A DNA stretch of 49,533 bases from Chloroflexota bacterium (lineage in GTDB: Bacteria > Chloroflexota > UBA6077 > FW602-bin22 > JAMCYS01), in NCBI GenBank assembly GCA_023473795.1, contig JAMCYS010000075.1:1-49533 (forward strand), in the 5' to 3' direction. The notes under the pieces are model-generated. The model was not told the origin of the DNA, ran no database searches, and saw only the letters and a program-made list of their open reading frames with translations. The position numbers were made by a program, and so were the translations under genes. How positions within the stretch are numbered: position 1 is the first letter of the stretch; the number at the start of each line of letters is the position of its first letter. This document shows positions 18,977 through 28,021 of the stretch, one piece after another.

Positions 18977-21850
18977 ATGCCCCAAGACAAGATAATTGTG
19001 CGCGGAGCGCGCGAGCACAACCTGAAGAACATCGACGTCGAGATACCACGCGATAGGCTCGTCGTCATCACGGGCCTCTCCGGCTCCGGCAAGTCGAGTC
19101 TGGCCTTCGACACCATATACGCCGAGGGCCAGCGCCGTTATGTGGAGTCACTTTCGGCCTACGCGCGCCAGTTCCTCGGCCAGATGGAGAAGCCTGATGT
19201 GGACTACATCGAGGGCCTCTCACCGGCCATCTCGATAGACCAGAAGGGGGTCAGCCACAACCCGCGGTCAACCGTCGGCACCGTCACCGAGATTTACGAC
19301 TACCTGCGCCTCCTCTTCGCGCGCGTTGGGCGACCGCATTGCCCCAAGTGCGGCCGCGAGATCAGCCAGCAGACCGTACAGCAGATCGTGGATAGCGTCT
19401 TGGCGCTGCCTGTGGGGTCGCGTCTGATGATAATGGCCCCCTTGGTGCGCGACCGCAAGGGCGAACACCAGCAACTGCTCGAAGAGATGCGCAAGGCCGG
19501 CTACGTTCGCGTGCGAGTGGATGGGCAGATCAGGGACTTGAGCGAGGACATCGACCTCGACAAGAATCGCAAGCACACCCTAGAAGTGGTCGTGGACCGG
19601 CTCGTCGTGCGGGCGCCGTCGCTGGATGGAGTGAACGAGGACGCCTCTCGCATAGCCGACTCCGTCGAGACAGCGCTCAAGCTGGGAGCGGGGGTCGTGC
19701 TGGTGGCAGTGCAGGACGGCGACGAGCTGCTGTTCTCCGAGCACTTCGCCTGCGTCCACTGTGGCATCAGCGTTGGCGAAATCGCACCTCGCACGTTCTC
19801 TTTCAACAGCCCGCACGGAGCCTGCCCGACCTGCACGGGGCTGGGCACGACGCTGGAAATCGACCCGGACCTGGTCATCCCCAACAAGGAATTGAGTCTC
19901 GCCGAGGGGGCCATCCAACCCTGGTCGCGCTCCACCGGCAACGGCGAAGGCTATTTCTACCAGATGGCGGAATCGGCGGCTCGCCACTACGGTTTCTCGA
20001 CCCAGACGCCGGTGGCACAGCTGCCGCCCAAAGCCTTGGACGTAGTGCTCTACGGTAGCCGGGGCGAGACCATCAAGTTCCGCCACGAAGCCAGAGGTCG
20101 CTTGCGTGAGTACGAGACCGCCTTCGAGGGAGTGATCCCCAACCTGGAGCGCCGCTACAAGGAGAGCGGGTCGGACTACATCCGCCTGGAGATCGAGCGC
20201 TACATGGCCTCGCGACCTTGCCCCACCTGTCACGGCGCCCGCCTGAAGCCAGAGAGCCTGGCGGTGACGATACTGGGCAAGAGCATCGTCGACGTCACGC
20301 ACTTCTCCGTTCTGGAGGCCGCGACCTGGTTTGCCGGGCTGCTGCCGCAGCTCACGGAGCGCGAAGCCACTATCGCCCGGCAGATCATCAAGGAAATCAG
20401 GTCGCGGCTGGGTTTTCTGGTCGACGTCGGCCTGGACTACCTGACTGTAGACCGGACGGCCGGCTCCCTCTCCGGCGGTGAGGCCCAGCGCATCCGCTTG
20501 GCCACCCAGATTGGCAGTAGCCTGATGGGAGTGCTCTACATCCTCGATGAACCGAGCATCGGCCTGCATCAGCGCGACAATCGCCGCTTGATCGGCACGC
20601 TCGAGCGCCTGCGCGACCTCGGCAACACCGTCCTGGTGGTGGAGCACGACGAGGAGACGATTCGCTCGGCCGATTACGTGGTGGACGTCGGGCCGGGAGC
20701 CGGCGAGCAAGGCGGCCACGTGGTAGTGGCCGGTACCCTCTCCGAGTTGCTTGCCTGTCCAGACTCCGTCACCGGGCAGTTCTTGCGGGGAGAGAGGAGC
20801 GTTCCCGTCCCCAGCAGTCGCCGTCCCGGCAACGGGCACGCGCTCGTGGTCAAGGGAGCGCGTGCCAACAACCTCAAGAGCATAGAGGTCTCCATTCCGC
20901 TCGGGGTGTTCGTCTGCGTGACCGGCGTCTCTGGTTCGGGCAAGAGCACCTTGGTCAACGAGGTGCTGCACCGGCGACTGGCACAGATCATCTACCGCAG
21001 CAAAGAGCGCCCCGGCGAGCACGACGCCTTGCTCGGCGCCGAGCACCTGGATAAGGTCGTGAACATCGACCAGTCGCCCATCGGTCGCACGCCCCGCTCC
21101 AATCCGGCCACTTACACGGGCGTCTTCACGCCCATCCGCGACCTGTTCGCCTCGCTGCCAGATGCCAAGCTGCGCGGCTACGCCCCCGGTCGCTTCTCCT
21201 TCAACGTGAAAGGCGGGCGGTGTGAGGCCTGCCAGGGAGAAGGCATCATCCAGATCGAGATGCAGTTCTTGCCGGACGTTTTCGTTCCCTGCGAGGTCTG
21301 CAAGGGCAAACGCTACAACCGCGAGGCTCTCGAGATCAAGTACCGGGGCAAGTCGATCGCCGACGTCCTGGAGATGACGGTGGACGAGGCGCTGGTCTTC
21401 TTCGACGCCCTGCCGGCGATCCGCCACAAGCTGGCGACGCTGGCCGACGTGGGTTTGGGCTACGTCCACCTCGGCCAACCGGCCACGACTCTGTCGGGTG
21501 GCGAGGCGCAACGCGTCAAGCTCGCGGCCGAGCTCTCCCGCCGGGCCACTGGCAAGACGCTATACATCCTCGACGAACCTACCACCGGCCTCCACTTCGC
21601 CGACGTCGAGCGCCTCCTCCAGGTCTTACAGCGACTGGTGGACAGCGGTAACACGGTGCTCGTCATCGAACACAACCTCGACGTCATCAAGCAAGCGGAC
21701 CACATCATCGACCTGGGGCCGGAAGGCGGCGACGCCGGGGGGCGCGTCATCGCCGAGGGCAGTCCTGAGGCAGTCTCGGCAAGGCAAGAGTCCTTCACCG
21801 GTCAATACCTACGAAGAGTGCTGCCGGGCTGGTTAGCGGGAGTCGTCTAG
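18977..21850 (+). CDS. uvrA: UvrABC excinuclease subunit A
   Basis: Damage-recognition ATPase of nucleotide excision repair. 957 residues from the ATG at 18977 ([15 protein letters not shown], the canonical UvrA start). First Walker [14 protein letters not shown], zinc module CPKCGRE / CVHCG...CPTC, first ABC signature [13 protein letters not shown] with [14 protein letters not shown], second Walker [14 protein letters not shown], zinc finger CEACQGEG...[10 protein letters not shown], and second signature [13 protein letters not shown] with [13 protein letters not shown]. All are intact and of family length. uvrB and uvrC are not nearby, which is usual. Confidence 0.98.
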   Translation: MPQDKIIVRGAREHNLKNIDVEIPRDRLVVITGLSGSGKSSLAFDTIYAEGQRRYVESLSAYARQFLGQMEKPDVDYIEGLSPAISIDQKGVSHNPRSTVGTVTEIYDYLRLLFARVGRPHCPKCGREISQQTVQQIVDSVLALPVGSRLMIMAPLVRDRKGEHQQLLEEMRKAGYVRVRVDGQIRDLSEDIDLDKNRKHTLEVVVDRLVVRAPSLDGVNEDASRIADSVETALKLGAGVVLVAVQDGDELLFSEHFACVHCGISVGEIAPRTFSFNSPHGACPTCTGLGTTLEIDPDLVIPNKELSLAEGAIQPWSRSTGNGEGYFYQMAESAARHYGFSTQTPVAQLPPKALDVVLYGSRGETIKFRHEARGRLREYETAFEGVIPNLERRYKESGSDYIRLEIERYMASRPCPTCHGARLKPESLAVTILGKSIVDVTHFSVLEAATWFAGLLPQLTEREATIARQIIKEIRSRLGFLVDVGLDYLTVDRTAGSLSGGEAQRIRLATQIGSSLMGVLYILDEPSIGLHQRDNRRLIGTLERLRDLGNTVLVVEHDEETIRSADYVVDVGPGAGEQGGHVVVAGTLSELLACPDSVTGQFLRGERSVPVPSSRRPGNGHALVVKGARANNLKSIEVSIPLGVFVCVTGVSGSGKSTLVNEVLHRRLAQIIYRSKERPGEHDALLGAEHLDKVVNIDQSPIGRTPRSNPATYTGVFTPIRDLFASLPDAKLRGYAPGRFSFNVKGGRCEACQGEGIIQIEMQFLPDVFVPCEVCKGKRYNREALEIKYRGKSIADVLEMTVDEALVFFDALPAIRHKLATLADVGLGYVHLGQPATTLSGGEAQRVKLAAELSRRATGKTLYILDEPTTGLHFADVERLLQVLQRLVDSGNTVLVIEHNLDVIKQADHIIDLGPEGGDAGGRVIAEGSPEAVSARQESFTGQYLRRVLPGWLAGVV

Positions 21851-21913
21851 CCCGGCAGGCTGCACCAAACACAGCGAGTCTGTTGCCGTATCAGCGGCAA
21901 GAGGAAGGGCAGA

Positions 21914-22798
21914 ATGGCAACCACTCAGGTACTACGCCGGCTGTTAGCGCAAGAGGAAATCCTCGTGGCGCCAGGCGCCTGCGACGCTCTAGTGGCCCGG
22001 CTGATCGAACAGGCCGGCTTCACGGTTGTCTACATGACCGGAGCAGGCACCGCGAACGGCATCCTGGGTCTGCCGGATATTGGCCTGACCACGCTGACCG
22101 AGATGGCCACCAACGCCCGACACATCTGCGACGCGATTTCGCTACCGGTGATAGCAGACGCCGACACAGGCTTCGGCAACGCGCTCAACGTGATGCGCGC
22201 AGTGCGGGAGTACGAGCAGGCGGGGCTCGCGGGGCTCCACATCGAGGACCAGGTGGCGCCCAAGCGCTGCGGCCACGTCGCGGGTAAGGAGTGCGTCGCC
22301 CTGGAGGAGATGGTGGGCAAAGTCCAGGCTGCCGTCGCCGCCCGCCGTGATCCCGACTTCGTCATCATCGCCCGCACCGACGCTCGCGCCCCACTTGGTT
22401 TCGATGAGGCTGTGAAGCGTGGCCGCGCCTACGCGGCGGCGGGGGCGGACCTGATCTTCCCCGAGGCACTGGAGTCGCGGGAGGAGTTGGCGGAGTACGC
22501 GCGCGCCGTGCACGTGCCCTTGATGGCCAACATGACCGAGTTCGGCAAGACTCCCTACTTCAGCGCCCGCGAATTCCAGGAAGCGGGTTACAGCGTCGTG
22601 ATCTACCCGATGTCGGCCTGTCGCGTCGCCCTGAAGGCTATGCAGGACTTCCTGCGTGACCTCAAGCAGACTGGAACCCAGACGGCATGGCTGCCCCGCA
22701 TGCTGACCAGAAGAGACCTGTACTCGCTCCTGGACTACTCTTCCTACACGGAGCACGAGCGCCGGTACTTGGGTGAGGGTGTGGAACCACTCGAGTAA
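21914..22798 (+). CDS. Isocitrate lyase/PEP mutase family protein (methylisocitrate-lyase-like)
   Basis: 294 residues. Signatures: PGACDALVARLIEQAGF, YMTGAGTANGILGLPDIGL, IADADTGFGNALNV with metal-binding Asp residues, HIEDQ, and KRCGH with the candidate catalytic Cys, followed by IIARTDAR. The KRCGH loop favours lyase chemistry (methylisocitrate or a related 2-hydroxy diacid) over phosphonomutase, which lacks that Cys. No other methylcitrate-cycle gene is near, so the substrate is open. It follows uvrA after 63 bases and may be cotranscribed. Confidence 0.88.
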   Translation: MATTQVLRRLLAQEEILVAPGACDALVARLIEQAGFTVVYMTGAGTANGILGLPDIGLTTLTEMATNARHICDAISLPVIADADTGFGNALNVMRAVREYEQAGLAGLHIEDQVAPKRCGHVAGKECVALEEMVGKVQAAVAARRDPDFVIIARTDARAPLGFDEAVKRGRAYAAAGADLIFPEALESREELAEYARAVHVPLMANMTEFGKTPYFSAREFQEAGYSVVIYPMSACRVALKAMQDFLRDLKQTGTQTAWLPRMLTRRDLYSLLDYSSYTEHERRYLGEGVEPLE

Positions 22799-22887
22799 TG
22801 GTCTAGCGCCAACGTCCGGCTGGACTCAAAGTCTGGGCGCTGAGACTGTCGGAACCGCGCTCGAATTTCTTGGCATAGGCCCTGCGT

Positions 22888-22906
22888 TCGGCCCCGGCGG
22901 GGCCGA
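22888..22906. other. GC-rich hairpin after the PEP mutase family gene
   Basis: TCGGCCCC and GGGGCCGA pair perfectly around GGC. No T-run follows, so it is at most a factor-dependent termination or mRNA-end structure between two convergent genes. Confidence 0.45.
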
Positions 22907-22993
22907 GTCGCTTCTGGTGGGGAGGAAGTGGCTGGCTAGGGTACGCCCGGCCTCACCGCTTTCTCTCAAATGACTGCTAGGCTGGTCCTTCAG

Positions 22994-24364
22994 TCATGAA
23001 GCCGCGCTTTGCCGCGCCTCATCGGCCAACCCCGAAGGCGGTGGCAGTTCGCCGCGCTCGTGCAGCCGGACTAGCGCGTCCACCACGGTGGGATCGAACT
23101 GTCTCCCTGCCATCCTCTTCGCCTCCTCAACGGCGTCGACGGCGGAACGGGCCTGCCGATAGGGACGGCCGGCAGTCATTACCTCGTAGGCGTCTGCCAC
23201 TGCCACCAGGCGGGCGGCCAACGGCGTCGCCGTGCCGCGCAGACCCGAGGGATAGCCAGTGCCGTCCCAGCGTTCATGGTGGTGGAGAATGCTGGGGGCA
23301 ATGTCCCGCAGGGCCTCCACGTCGCGCAGAACCGCGGCTCCCAGCTGCGCGTGGGAGCGCATCGTCTGCGCCTCCTCCGGCGTGAGCCGGCCCAACTTGC
23401 GCAACACGGCGTCGCCGACGCCTAACTTGCCCACGTCGTGCAGAAGGGCGACTACCTCTACCTGCTCAACTGTGCCGTGATCAAGGTTGATCTCTTGCGC
23501 CAGCAGGCGCGCGACCTGCGCCACCCTTCGGCAGTGGCCAAGGGTGAACGGGTCATTCACCTCGACGGCCGAAGCGAGCGCGCTGATTGTGTCCAGGTAA
23601 CGCCGCTGCAGGTCGGCGTAGAGACGGGACGTCAAGATTGCCGACGCCGCCTGCGCGGCCAGCACCGTCAACGCCTGCAGATCGTCTGGGCTGAGCAACG
23701 AGGGGCGAGTGCGGTGCACGTTGAGGAAACCGACCAGCGTGCCCCGTGCAACCATCGGCATTCCAAAGAAGGAACGCAAGTCGGCGCGGACTAGCAGCCG
23801 GCGGAAAGCTGGCTCGGCCTGCACGTCGGGAACTACCAGTGGGCCCTGACCGCCCCAGAGCTGGGCAATCGCCGGATTATCGAGAGAGACGGCGTAGCTG
23901 CGGACGCGGGTCAGATCGAGACCGCGGGTAGCGGCGAAGCGCAGCTGCCGCGTTTCGGGCGCCAAGAGCATTATTGACGAACTGTCGACATGCACGCTGG
24001 CGTGCGCGAGGTCCAGCACCCGCTCCAGAAGGGGCTGCAGCTCGGTGGTAGGCACCAGAATCGTCGCCGCCGTGCGGGTAAGAAGCAGCTGCTTGTCACG
24101 GCGTTCCTCCGACGAGACCACAGCGGGGAGGCTGGCAGCGATGACGAGGACGACGGCCAAAGCCAGGGTCAGGAAGGCCGCCTCAGCGGTCACCATCCCA
24201 CCGGCTACTAGCCCAGAGGCAAGCGCAGTAGCCAGCAGAAGCACACCCGCCCCGCGCAAAAGAAGATGCAACGAGACGCCGCGCCTGCGGCTAGTATCGA
24301 ATATCAAGACGGCCAGCAGCGCAAGACTGCTGACAACGGCCAGGATTGTTGCCACCATTGCCAA
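22994..24364 (-). CDS. Membrane GAF/HD-GYP cyclic-di-GMP phosphodiesterase
   Basis: 456 residues. N-terminal membrane helices (residues ~3-25, 33-57, 60-82), then a GAF sensory domain (~105-255, IMLLAPETRQLRFAATRGL ... FLNVHRTR). The C-terminal HD-GYP domain spans ~262-440: LGHCRRVAQVARLLA, LLHDVGK with the HD pair, HAQLGAAVLR, HHHERWDGTGYPSGLRG, and VADAYEVMT...RPYR. All metal-binding motifs are complete, so it is probably active in degrading cyclic di-GMP. It lies 52 bases downstream of tRNA-Thr on the same strand and has no other promoter that I can see, so it may share the tRNA transcript. Confidence 0.93.
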   Translation of the reverse strand: MAMVATILAVVSSLALLAVLIFDTSRRRGVSLHLLLRGAGVLLLATALASGLVAGGMVTAEAAFLTLALAVVLVIAASLPAVVSSEERRDKQLLLTRTAATILVPTTELQPLLERVLDLAHASVHVDSSSIMLLAPETRQLRFAATRGLDLTRVRSYAVSLDNPAIAQLWGGQGPLVVPDVQAEPAFRRLLVRADLRSFFGMPMVARGTLVGFLNVHRTRPSLLSPDDLQALTVLAAQAASAILTSRLYADLQRRYLDTISALASAVEVNDPFTLGHCRRVAQVARLLAQEINLDHGTVEQVEVVALLHDVGKLGVGDAVLRKLGRLTPEEAQTMRSHAQLGAAVLRDVEALRDIAPSILHHHERWDGTGYPSGLRGTATPLAARLVAVADAYEVMTAGRPYRQARSAVDAVEEAKRMAGRQFDPTVVDALVRLHERGELPPPSGLADEARQSAAS

Positions 24365-24416
24365 AGCGCCGACCGCGATCGCCCTGCGGCTCGGCGCCTC
24401 TGCTAGGACGTGGGGC

Positions 24417-24491
24417 TGGAGCTGACGAGGAGAGTCGAACTCCTAACCTGGCGATTACGAATCGCCTGCTCTACCATTGAGCTACGTCAGC
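24417..24491 (-). tRNA. tRNA-Thr (anticodon CGT), CCA encoded
   Basis: The minus strand folds as a complete cloverleaf: acceptor GCTGACG/CGTCAGC, D-arm GCTC/GAGC, anticodon stem GGCGA/TCGCC with loop TTCGTAA (anticodon CGT), T-arm AGGAG/CTCCT with loop TTCGACT, discriminator T and genomic CCA. 75 nt with CCA. Confidence 0.97.
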
Positions 24492-24640
24492 CGGCGGCGC
24501 TGCGCGGGCGCCATCCGACGAGGGAAATATAGCACGCTGCCAGGCCGAGCGTCAACGCCTCAGGCCCACCGGCTCTCCCCAAAGGCAGGCGGTTTGGCCC
24601 ACTACCCGGGTCGACCCAGCCACCCTGCCGCAGGGTTACG

Positions 24641-24669
24641 TTGCGAGAGGGTCGGACCCATCGTATAAT
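24641..24669 (+). promoter_or_regulatory. Sigma-70-type promoter for the first DtxR-family regulator
   Basis: TTGCGA (24641-24646), 17-base spacer, TATAAT (24664-24669). Predicted start near 24676, leaving a ~93-base leader before the GTG at 24769. Confidence 0.65.
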
Positions 24670-24717
24670 CATGGCCGAGGCCGATCGTACTGGATAGCTT
24701 ACTGATTGCGTTAGTAT

Positions 24718-24746
24718 TCGCTCAGTCCACTTCGCGTGCTGAGCGA
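24718..24746 (+). promoter_or_regulatory. Inverted repeat in the leader, possible operator
   Basis: TCGCTCAG and CTGAGCGA, perfect 8-bp arms, 13 bases apart, lie between the promoter and the DtxR-family start. They could be an operator for the encoded regulator or an RNA hairpin; no match to a classic DtxR or MntR box. Confidence 0.4.
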
Positions 24747-24768
24747 GGGGAGTCGGAGGGTCACGCCG

Positions 24769-25422
24769 GTGCCGACGCCAACTATTGAGGAGTATCTTGA
24801 AGCCATCTACACGATGGCCGGCGAGGGTCGCGTGGTAATCGGCGCCCGGTTGGCCGAGAGCTTGGCTGTTTCGCCGCCCACAGTCACCTCCACCGTGCAG
24901 CGGATGCGGCGCGACGGGCTTGTCGCCGTGTCAGGGGAAAAGGAAATCAGACTCACCGAGAAAGGCGAGCAGGCTGTCGAACAACTCCTGCGGAGACACC
25001 GTTTAGCCGAGCGCTTGCTGGTCGACGTTCTGGGCCTGCCCTGGTTCGACGTGCATGAAGATGCCTGCCGGCTGGAGCACGCAATATCCTCGCGGGTGGA
25101 AGAGCGACTTGCCGCCTTCCTGGGTGAACCGGGAACGTGCCCGCACGGCAATCCTATCCCGGGTCATACCGGTTCGACAAGCGAGATACCCCTGCCAGAG
25201 GCCCAGCCCCAAACGAACCTCGTGCTGCGCAGGGTAGCCAAGCGAGCCGAGTCGGAGACTGGGCTTCTGCGCTACCTGGACGAGCACGGTTTGCGGCCCG
25301 GGGTCTCATTGGTCATCCAAGAGCAGGCCCCATTCAACGGTCCCGTCGTCGTGCGGACCAACGGTCGGGATGTGGCCCTGAGCCGGGAGATAGCGGCGCT
25401 ACTCTACTGCGAAGTGAGCTAG
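24769..25422 (+). CDS. DtxR/MntR-family metal-dependent transcriptional regulator
   Basis: 217 residues from the GTG at 24769, with GGAGGG eight bases upstream; a GTG at 24736 lacks one. N-terminal winged helix (TIEEYLEAIYTMAGEGRVVIGARLAESLAVSPPTVTSTVQRM), then the metal-binding dimerisation domain (HRLAERLLVDVLGLPWFDVHEDACRLEHAIS, CPHGNPIPG), and a C-terminal FeoA/SH3-like domain (~150-217). Cys in CPHGNPIP and the HE/H ligands resemble iron-type DtxR members. It would repress metal uptake when Fe or Mn is plentiful. A second paralogue lies at 28022. Confidence 0.93.
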   Translation: MPTPTIEEYLEAIYTMAGEGRVVIGARLAESLAVSPPTVTSTVQRMRRDGLVAVSGEKEIRLTEKGEQAVEQLLRRHRLAERLLVDVLGLPWFDVHEDACRLEHAISSRVEERLAAFLGEPGTCPHGNPIPGHTGSTSEIPLPEAQPQTNLVLRRVAKRAESETGLLRYLDEHGLRPGVSLVIQEQAPFNGPVVVRTNGRDVALSREIAALLYCEVS

Positions 25423-25481
25423 CGTCCGCCGATGGCAGGTCACCAACCAAGGATCGGTCCTGGCAACCCCGCTTAAGGCCG

Positions 25482-25490
25482 TGCTATAAT
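25482..25490 (+). promoter_or_regulatory. Extended -10 element (TGCTATAAT) for yebC-ruvCA
   Basis: TGCTATAAT, 72 bases ahead of the yebC start. The -35 region (TGGCAA at 25461) is poor. Confidence 0.6.
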
Positions 25491-25561
25491 GGACGCCGCA
25501 AGCCAGCGGCCTCGCGCGCGGAGTAGAGCGGGTGGCCGTTCAGCTAGGAGGTTCAGAGCCG

Positions 25562-26314
25562 ATGTCCGGACACAGCAAATGGGCACAAATAAAACGCCAG
25601 AAGGGTGCTGCTGATCACAAGCGCGGCCAGGTGTTCACCAAACTCGGCCGCGAGCTCAGCATTGCGGCGCGAGAGGGCGGTCCCGACTCTGCTGGCAATC
25701 CCCGTCTGCGTCTGGCCATCCAACACGCGCGTGAGAACAACATGCCTTTGGAGAACATCGAGCGCGCGATCAAGAAAGCATCGGAGCGCAGCGAGGGTGC
25801 GGCCCTGGAGGAAATCGTCTACGAGGGTTACGGTCCGGGTGGTGCGGCGGTAATGGTCGAAGTCCTCACCGACAACCGCAACCGGGCCGCCGCGGAGGTC
25901 CGCAACCTGTTCACGCGGGCTGGCGGCAGTCTAGGTGAGTCCGGTTGCGTCGCCTGGTTGTTCGACCAGCGGGGCCTGGTCACTGTCGAACTGAAGGGCA
26001 AGTTAGACCAGGATCAAGTGGCGCTGGAGGCCATAGACAGCGGTGCCGAGGACGTCGAGGTCGCCGACGGCACCCTCGAAGTGTATACGGACCCGACCAA
26101 TCTAGAGAAAGTGCGCCAGCGCCTTGAGCAACTGCATGTACCTGTGGCGAACTACGAGATTAGTCGTATGGCTAAGACGGACGTGCAACTCGATGAGAAA
26201 GAGGCCCTCTCAGTGCTGCGGCTTCTCGACAAGCTCGAGGAACTCGACGACGTGCAGCGTGTGTACACGAACGTGGACTTCAGCCCCGCGGTTGTAGAGA
26301 AGTACCAGGGCTAG
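25562..26314 (+). CDS. yebC: YebC/PmpR family (TACO1-like) protein
   Basis: 250 residues starting MSGHSKWAQIKRQKGAADHKRGQ, the universal YebC N-terminus, with AGGAGG at 25546-25551; the upstream GTG at 25532 adds a non-conserved extension. Conserved stretches GGPDSAGNPRLR, YEGYGPGGAAVMVEVLTDNRNR and GSLGESGCVAWLF are complete. Members act as DNA-binding regulators or help ribosomes through proline-rich stretches. It sits directly before ruvC and ruvA, the classical arrangement. Confidence 0.97.
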   Translation: MSGHSKWAQIKRQKGAADHKRGQVFTKLGRELSIAAREGGPDSAGNPRLRLAIQHARENNMPLENIERAIKKASERSEGAALEEIVYEGYGPGGAAVMVEVLTDNRNRAAAEVRNLFTRAGGSLGESGCVAWLFDQRGLVTVELKGKLDQDQVALEAIDSGAEDVEVADGTLEVYTDPTNLEKVRQRLEQLHVPVANYEISRMAKTDVQLDEKEALSVLRLLDKLEELDDVQRVYTNVDFSPAVVEKYQG

Positions 26315-26323
26315 GCGCCGGCC

Positions 26324-26821
26324 GTGCTCGTACTAGGCATTGACCCGGGCACCGCTACCACCGGCTTCGGTTTGGTCCGTTCCCACGACGACCGAACCGA
26401 GCTGGTGGAGTTTGGGACGGTGACCACTCCGGCGGATCTGCCCCTGCCACAACGCCTGCAAATCCTCTACGCGGGCCTGGACCGCCTGCTGCGCCAGCAC
26501 CGGCCGGACCAGGCGGTAGTCGAGAAGTTGTTCTTCAGCCGCAACACGACTACCGCGATCGCGGTTGGCCAAGCGCGCGGAGTGGTCCTGCTATCTCTCG
26601 CCAACGCCGGCATTCCCGTGGCAGAGTACACCCCTAACGAGGTCAAACAGGCCATCGTGGGTTACGGCGGCGGCCGCAAGGACCAGATTCAGCAGATGGT
26701 CCGTGTGCTTCTTCACATGGACACGGTGCCTACGCCGGATGATGCCGCGGACGCCCTGGCACTAGCTATTTGCCACGTCCACGGCGAGCAGATGCGCCAC
26801 CTTATTGCGGGTGCCACGTAG
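26324..26821 (+). CDS. ruvC: Holliday junction resolvase RuvC
   Basis: 165 residues from a GTG nine bases after the yebC stop. LGIDPGTATTGFGLV carries the first catalytic Asp, VVEKLFFSRNTTTA the second acidic residue (Glu), and DDAADALALAICH the C-terminal Asp pair. Cleaves Holliday junctions with RuvAB. It is followed by ruvA after 10 bases; ruvB is not present in the window. Confidence 0.97.
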   Translation: MLVLGIDPGTATTGFGLVRSHDDRTELVEFGTVTTPADLPLPQRLQILYAGLDRLLRQHRPDQAVVEKLFFSRNTTTAIAVGQARGVVLLSLANAGIPVAEYTPNEVKQAIVGYGGGRKDQIQQMVRVLLHMDTVPTPDDAADALALAICHVHGEQMRHLIAGAT

Positions 26822-26831
26822 AGAGGATGGC

Positions 26832-27413
26832 ATGATAGCGGCGGTAGAGGGGGTCCTAGAAGCGCGCTTAGCGGAGGGCGCCGTCGTGCGCGTCGGCGGC
26901 GTCAGCCTGTTGGTCCAGGCGCCTCTTTCCACGCTCGCCCGGCTGGGCCCGGAGGGTAGCCAGGTCAAGCTGTTCACGCATCTGCACGTGCGAGAGGATG
27001 CCCTATCGCTCTTTGGCTTCCAGAGCCGGGATGAGCTGCGCGCCTTCCAGCTGCTCATCACGGTCAGCGGCGTTGGCCCGAAGCTGGCTTTGACGGTGCT
27101 CTCCAACCTATCGTTGGAGGCGCTGCAAATCGCGATCGCGAGCGGCAACGTGGACGCATTGACGGGAATCCCAGGCATCGGCAAACGCACGGCCGGGCGC
27201 ATCGCCCTCGAGCTGCGGGGCAAGATGGGGCCGACCACCGCTGGCGGCCCGATATTGCCCAGCGCCGCCAGCGAAGAACTGGTCGCCGCCCTCAGCGGCC
27301 TGGGATACAACGCCGCCCAGATCCAAGTCGCCCTGACAGCCGTGCCCCCTGACCCGGCCCTCAGTCTAGAAGACAAGATTGTCCTTGCCTTGCGCACGCT
27401 CTCACCTCACTAG
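26832..27413 (+). CDS. ruvA: Holliday junction branch-migration protein RuvA
   Basis: 193 residues from the ATG at 26832 with a GAGAGGA ribosome site. N-terminal OB domain (MIAAVEGVLEARLAEGAVVRVGGV), two helix-hairpin-helix motifs (ITVSGVGPKLALTVLS and LTGIPGIGKRTAGRIALELRGK), and a C-terminal RuvB-binding domain (EELVAALSGLGYNAAQIQ). Complete and of usual length. ruvB does not follow, so the operon is partial. Confidence 0.97.
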   Translation: MIAAVEGVLEARLAEGAVVRVGGVSLLVQAPLSTLARLGPEGSQVKLFTHLHVREDALSLFGFQSRDELRAFQLLITVSGVGPKLALTVLSNLSLEALQIAIASGNVDALTGIPGIGKRTAGRIALELRGKMGPTTAGGPILPSAASEELVAALSGLGYNAAQIQVALTAVPPDPALSLEDKIVLALRTLSPH

Positions 27414-27532
27414 ACCATTCTGTGCCTCGCACGGCTGTTTGACAGTCGGTTCGCCAGCGTGCTAGCATGTTTGCAGAATCATCGAGTGTATCGCCTGGAC
27501 AGGCGGGAGGCTGCCGCGGGGGTAGGAGAAAC

Positions 27533-27799
27533 ATGGGCAACTGTGCCGACGATGGGCTGAGCGTCCACGACCTAGAAGGCGAGCTGGCCGAGCTGGCTCG
27601 GCGTCGAGCTGAGCTCGTGCGCGAACGCGGGCTGTTTCGTCGACTGGGCTTCTCCCAGGAGCGATTAAATCTCGCGCTCCGCCAAGTGGACCGGCGGCAG
27701 TCCCGCTGCCAGGAACTGCTGCAGCGCCGGCAGGGTGACCGTCGTTCCGCCGAGGGCAGGCTCAACGGCGCGCCGATGGGCACGCCGCATCCGGGATAG
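27533..27799 (+). CDS. Small charged coiled-coil protein, unknown
   Basis: 88 residues from an ATG with TAGGAGA seven bases upstream. Residues ~10-70 are rich in Arg, Glu, Leu and Gln with heptad-like spacing (LEGELAELARRRAELVRERGLF, RLNLALRQVDRRQSRCQELLQ), suggesting a coiled coil. The C-terminal ~20 residues are low-complexity. No family recognised. A strong terminator follows, supporting a real transcript. Confidence 0.6.
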   Translation: MGNCADDGLSVHDLEGELAELARRRAELVRERGLFRRLGFSQERLNLALRQVDRRQSRCQELLQRRQGDRRSAEGRLNGAPMGTPHPG

Positions 27800-27837
27800 T
27801 TGGGTTTCTTCGCTGATCGAACTCGTGCAGACTAAGT

Positions 27838-27870
27838 GGGACCGGGCCAAGGCCCGGTCCCTTCTTCATT
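27838..27870 (+). terminator. Strong intrinsic terminator
   Basis: GGGACCGGGCC and GGCCCGGTCCC form a perfect 11-bp stem with an AA centre, followed by TTCTTCATT. It ends the yebC-ruvCA-small-protein block. Confidence 0.85.
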
Positions 27871-27927
27871 CTGGTACCTGGTTCGCCAATTAGCTCTGCC
27901 GATGACCGCCGAAAGCCCATTGGGGGC

Positions 27928-27956
27928 TTGACACGTCGACGCCAGTCGCCTACGAT
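27928..27956 (+). promoter_or_regulatory. Promoter of the DtxR-feoB operon
   Basis: TTGACA (27928-27933), 17-base spacer, TACGAT (27951-27956). The predicted start (~27963) lies just before a perfect palindrome, as expected for a repressor-controlled promoter. Confidence 0.75.
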
Positions 27957-27965
27957 TTAGCCGCA

Positions 27966-27975
27966 CCGAATTCGG
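27966..27975 (+). promoter_or_regulatory. Palindrome at the transcription start, candidate DtxR-family operator
   Basis: CCGAATTCGG, a perfect 10-bp palindrome starting ten bases after the -10, i.e. around +4 to +13. Imperfect symmetry extends outward (CACCGAATTCGGCG). Its place fits autoregulation by the downstream metal-dependent repressor; direct evidence is lacking. Confidence 0.45.
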
Positions 27976-28021
27976 CGTTATGGTCAGGTTAAGTTCGGTT
28001 GCCTGGGGGGGGTGACGGCCG

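Noticed and set aside
19580-21511. Long minus-strand frame of 643 codons opposite uvrA
   Set aside because: It lies fully inside uvrA in the opposite direction, shows no family features, and arises from GC-rich codon bias.
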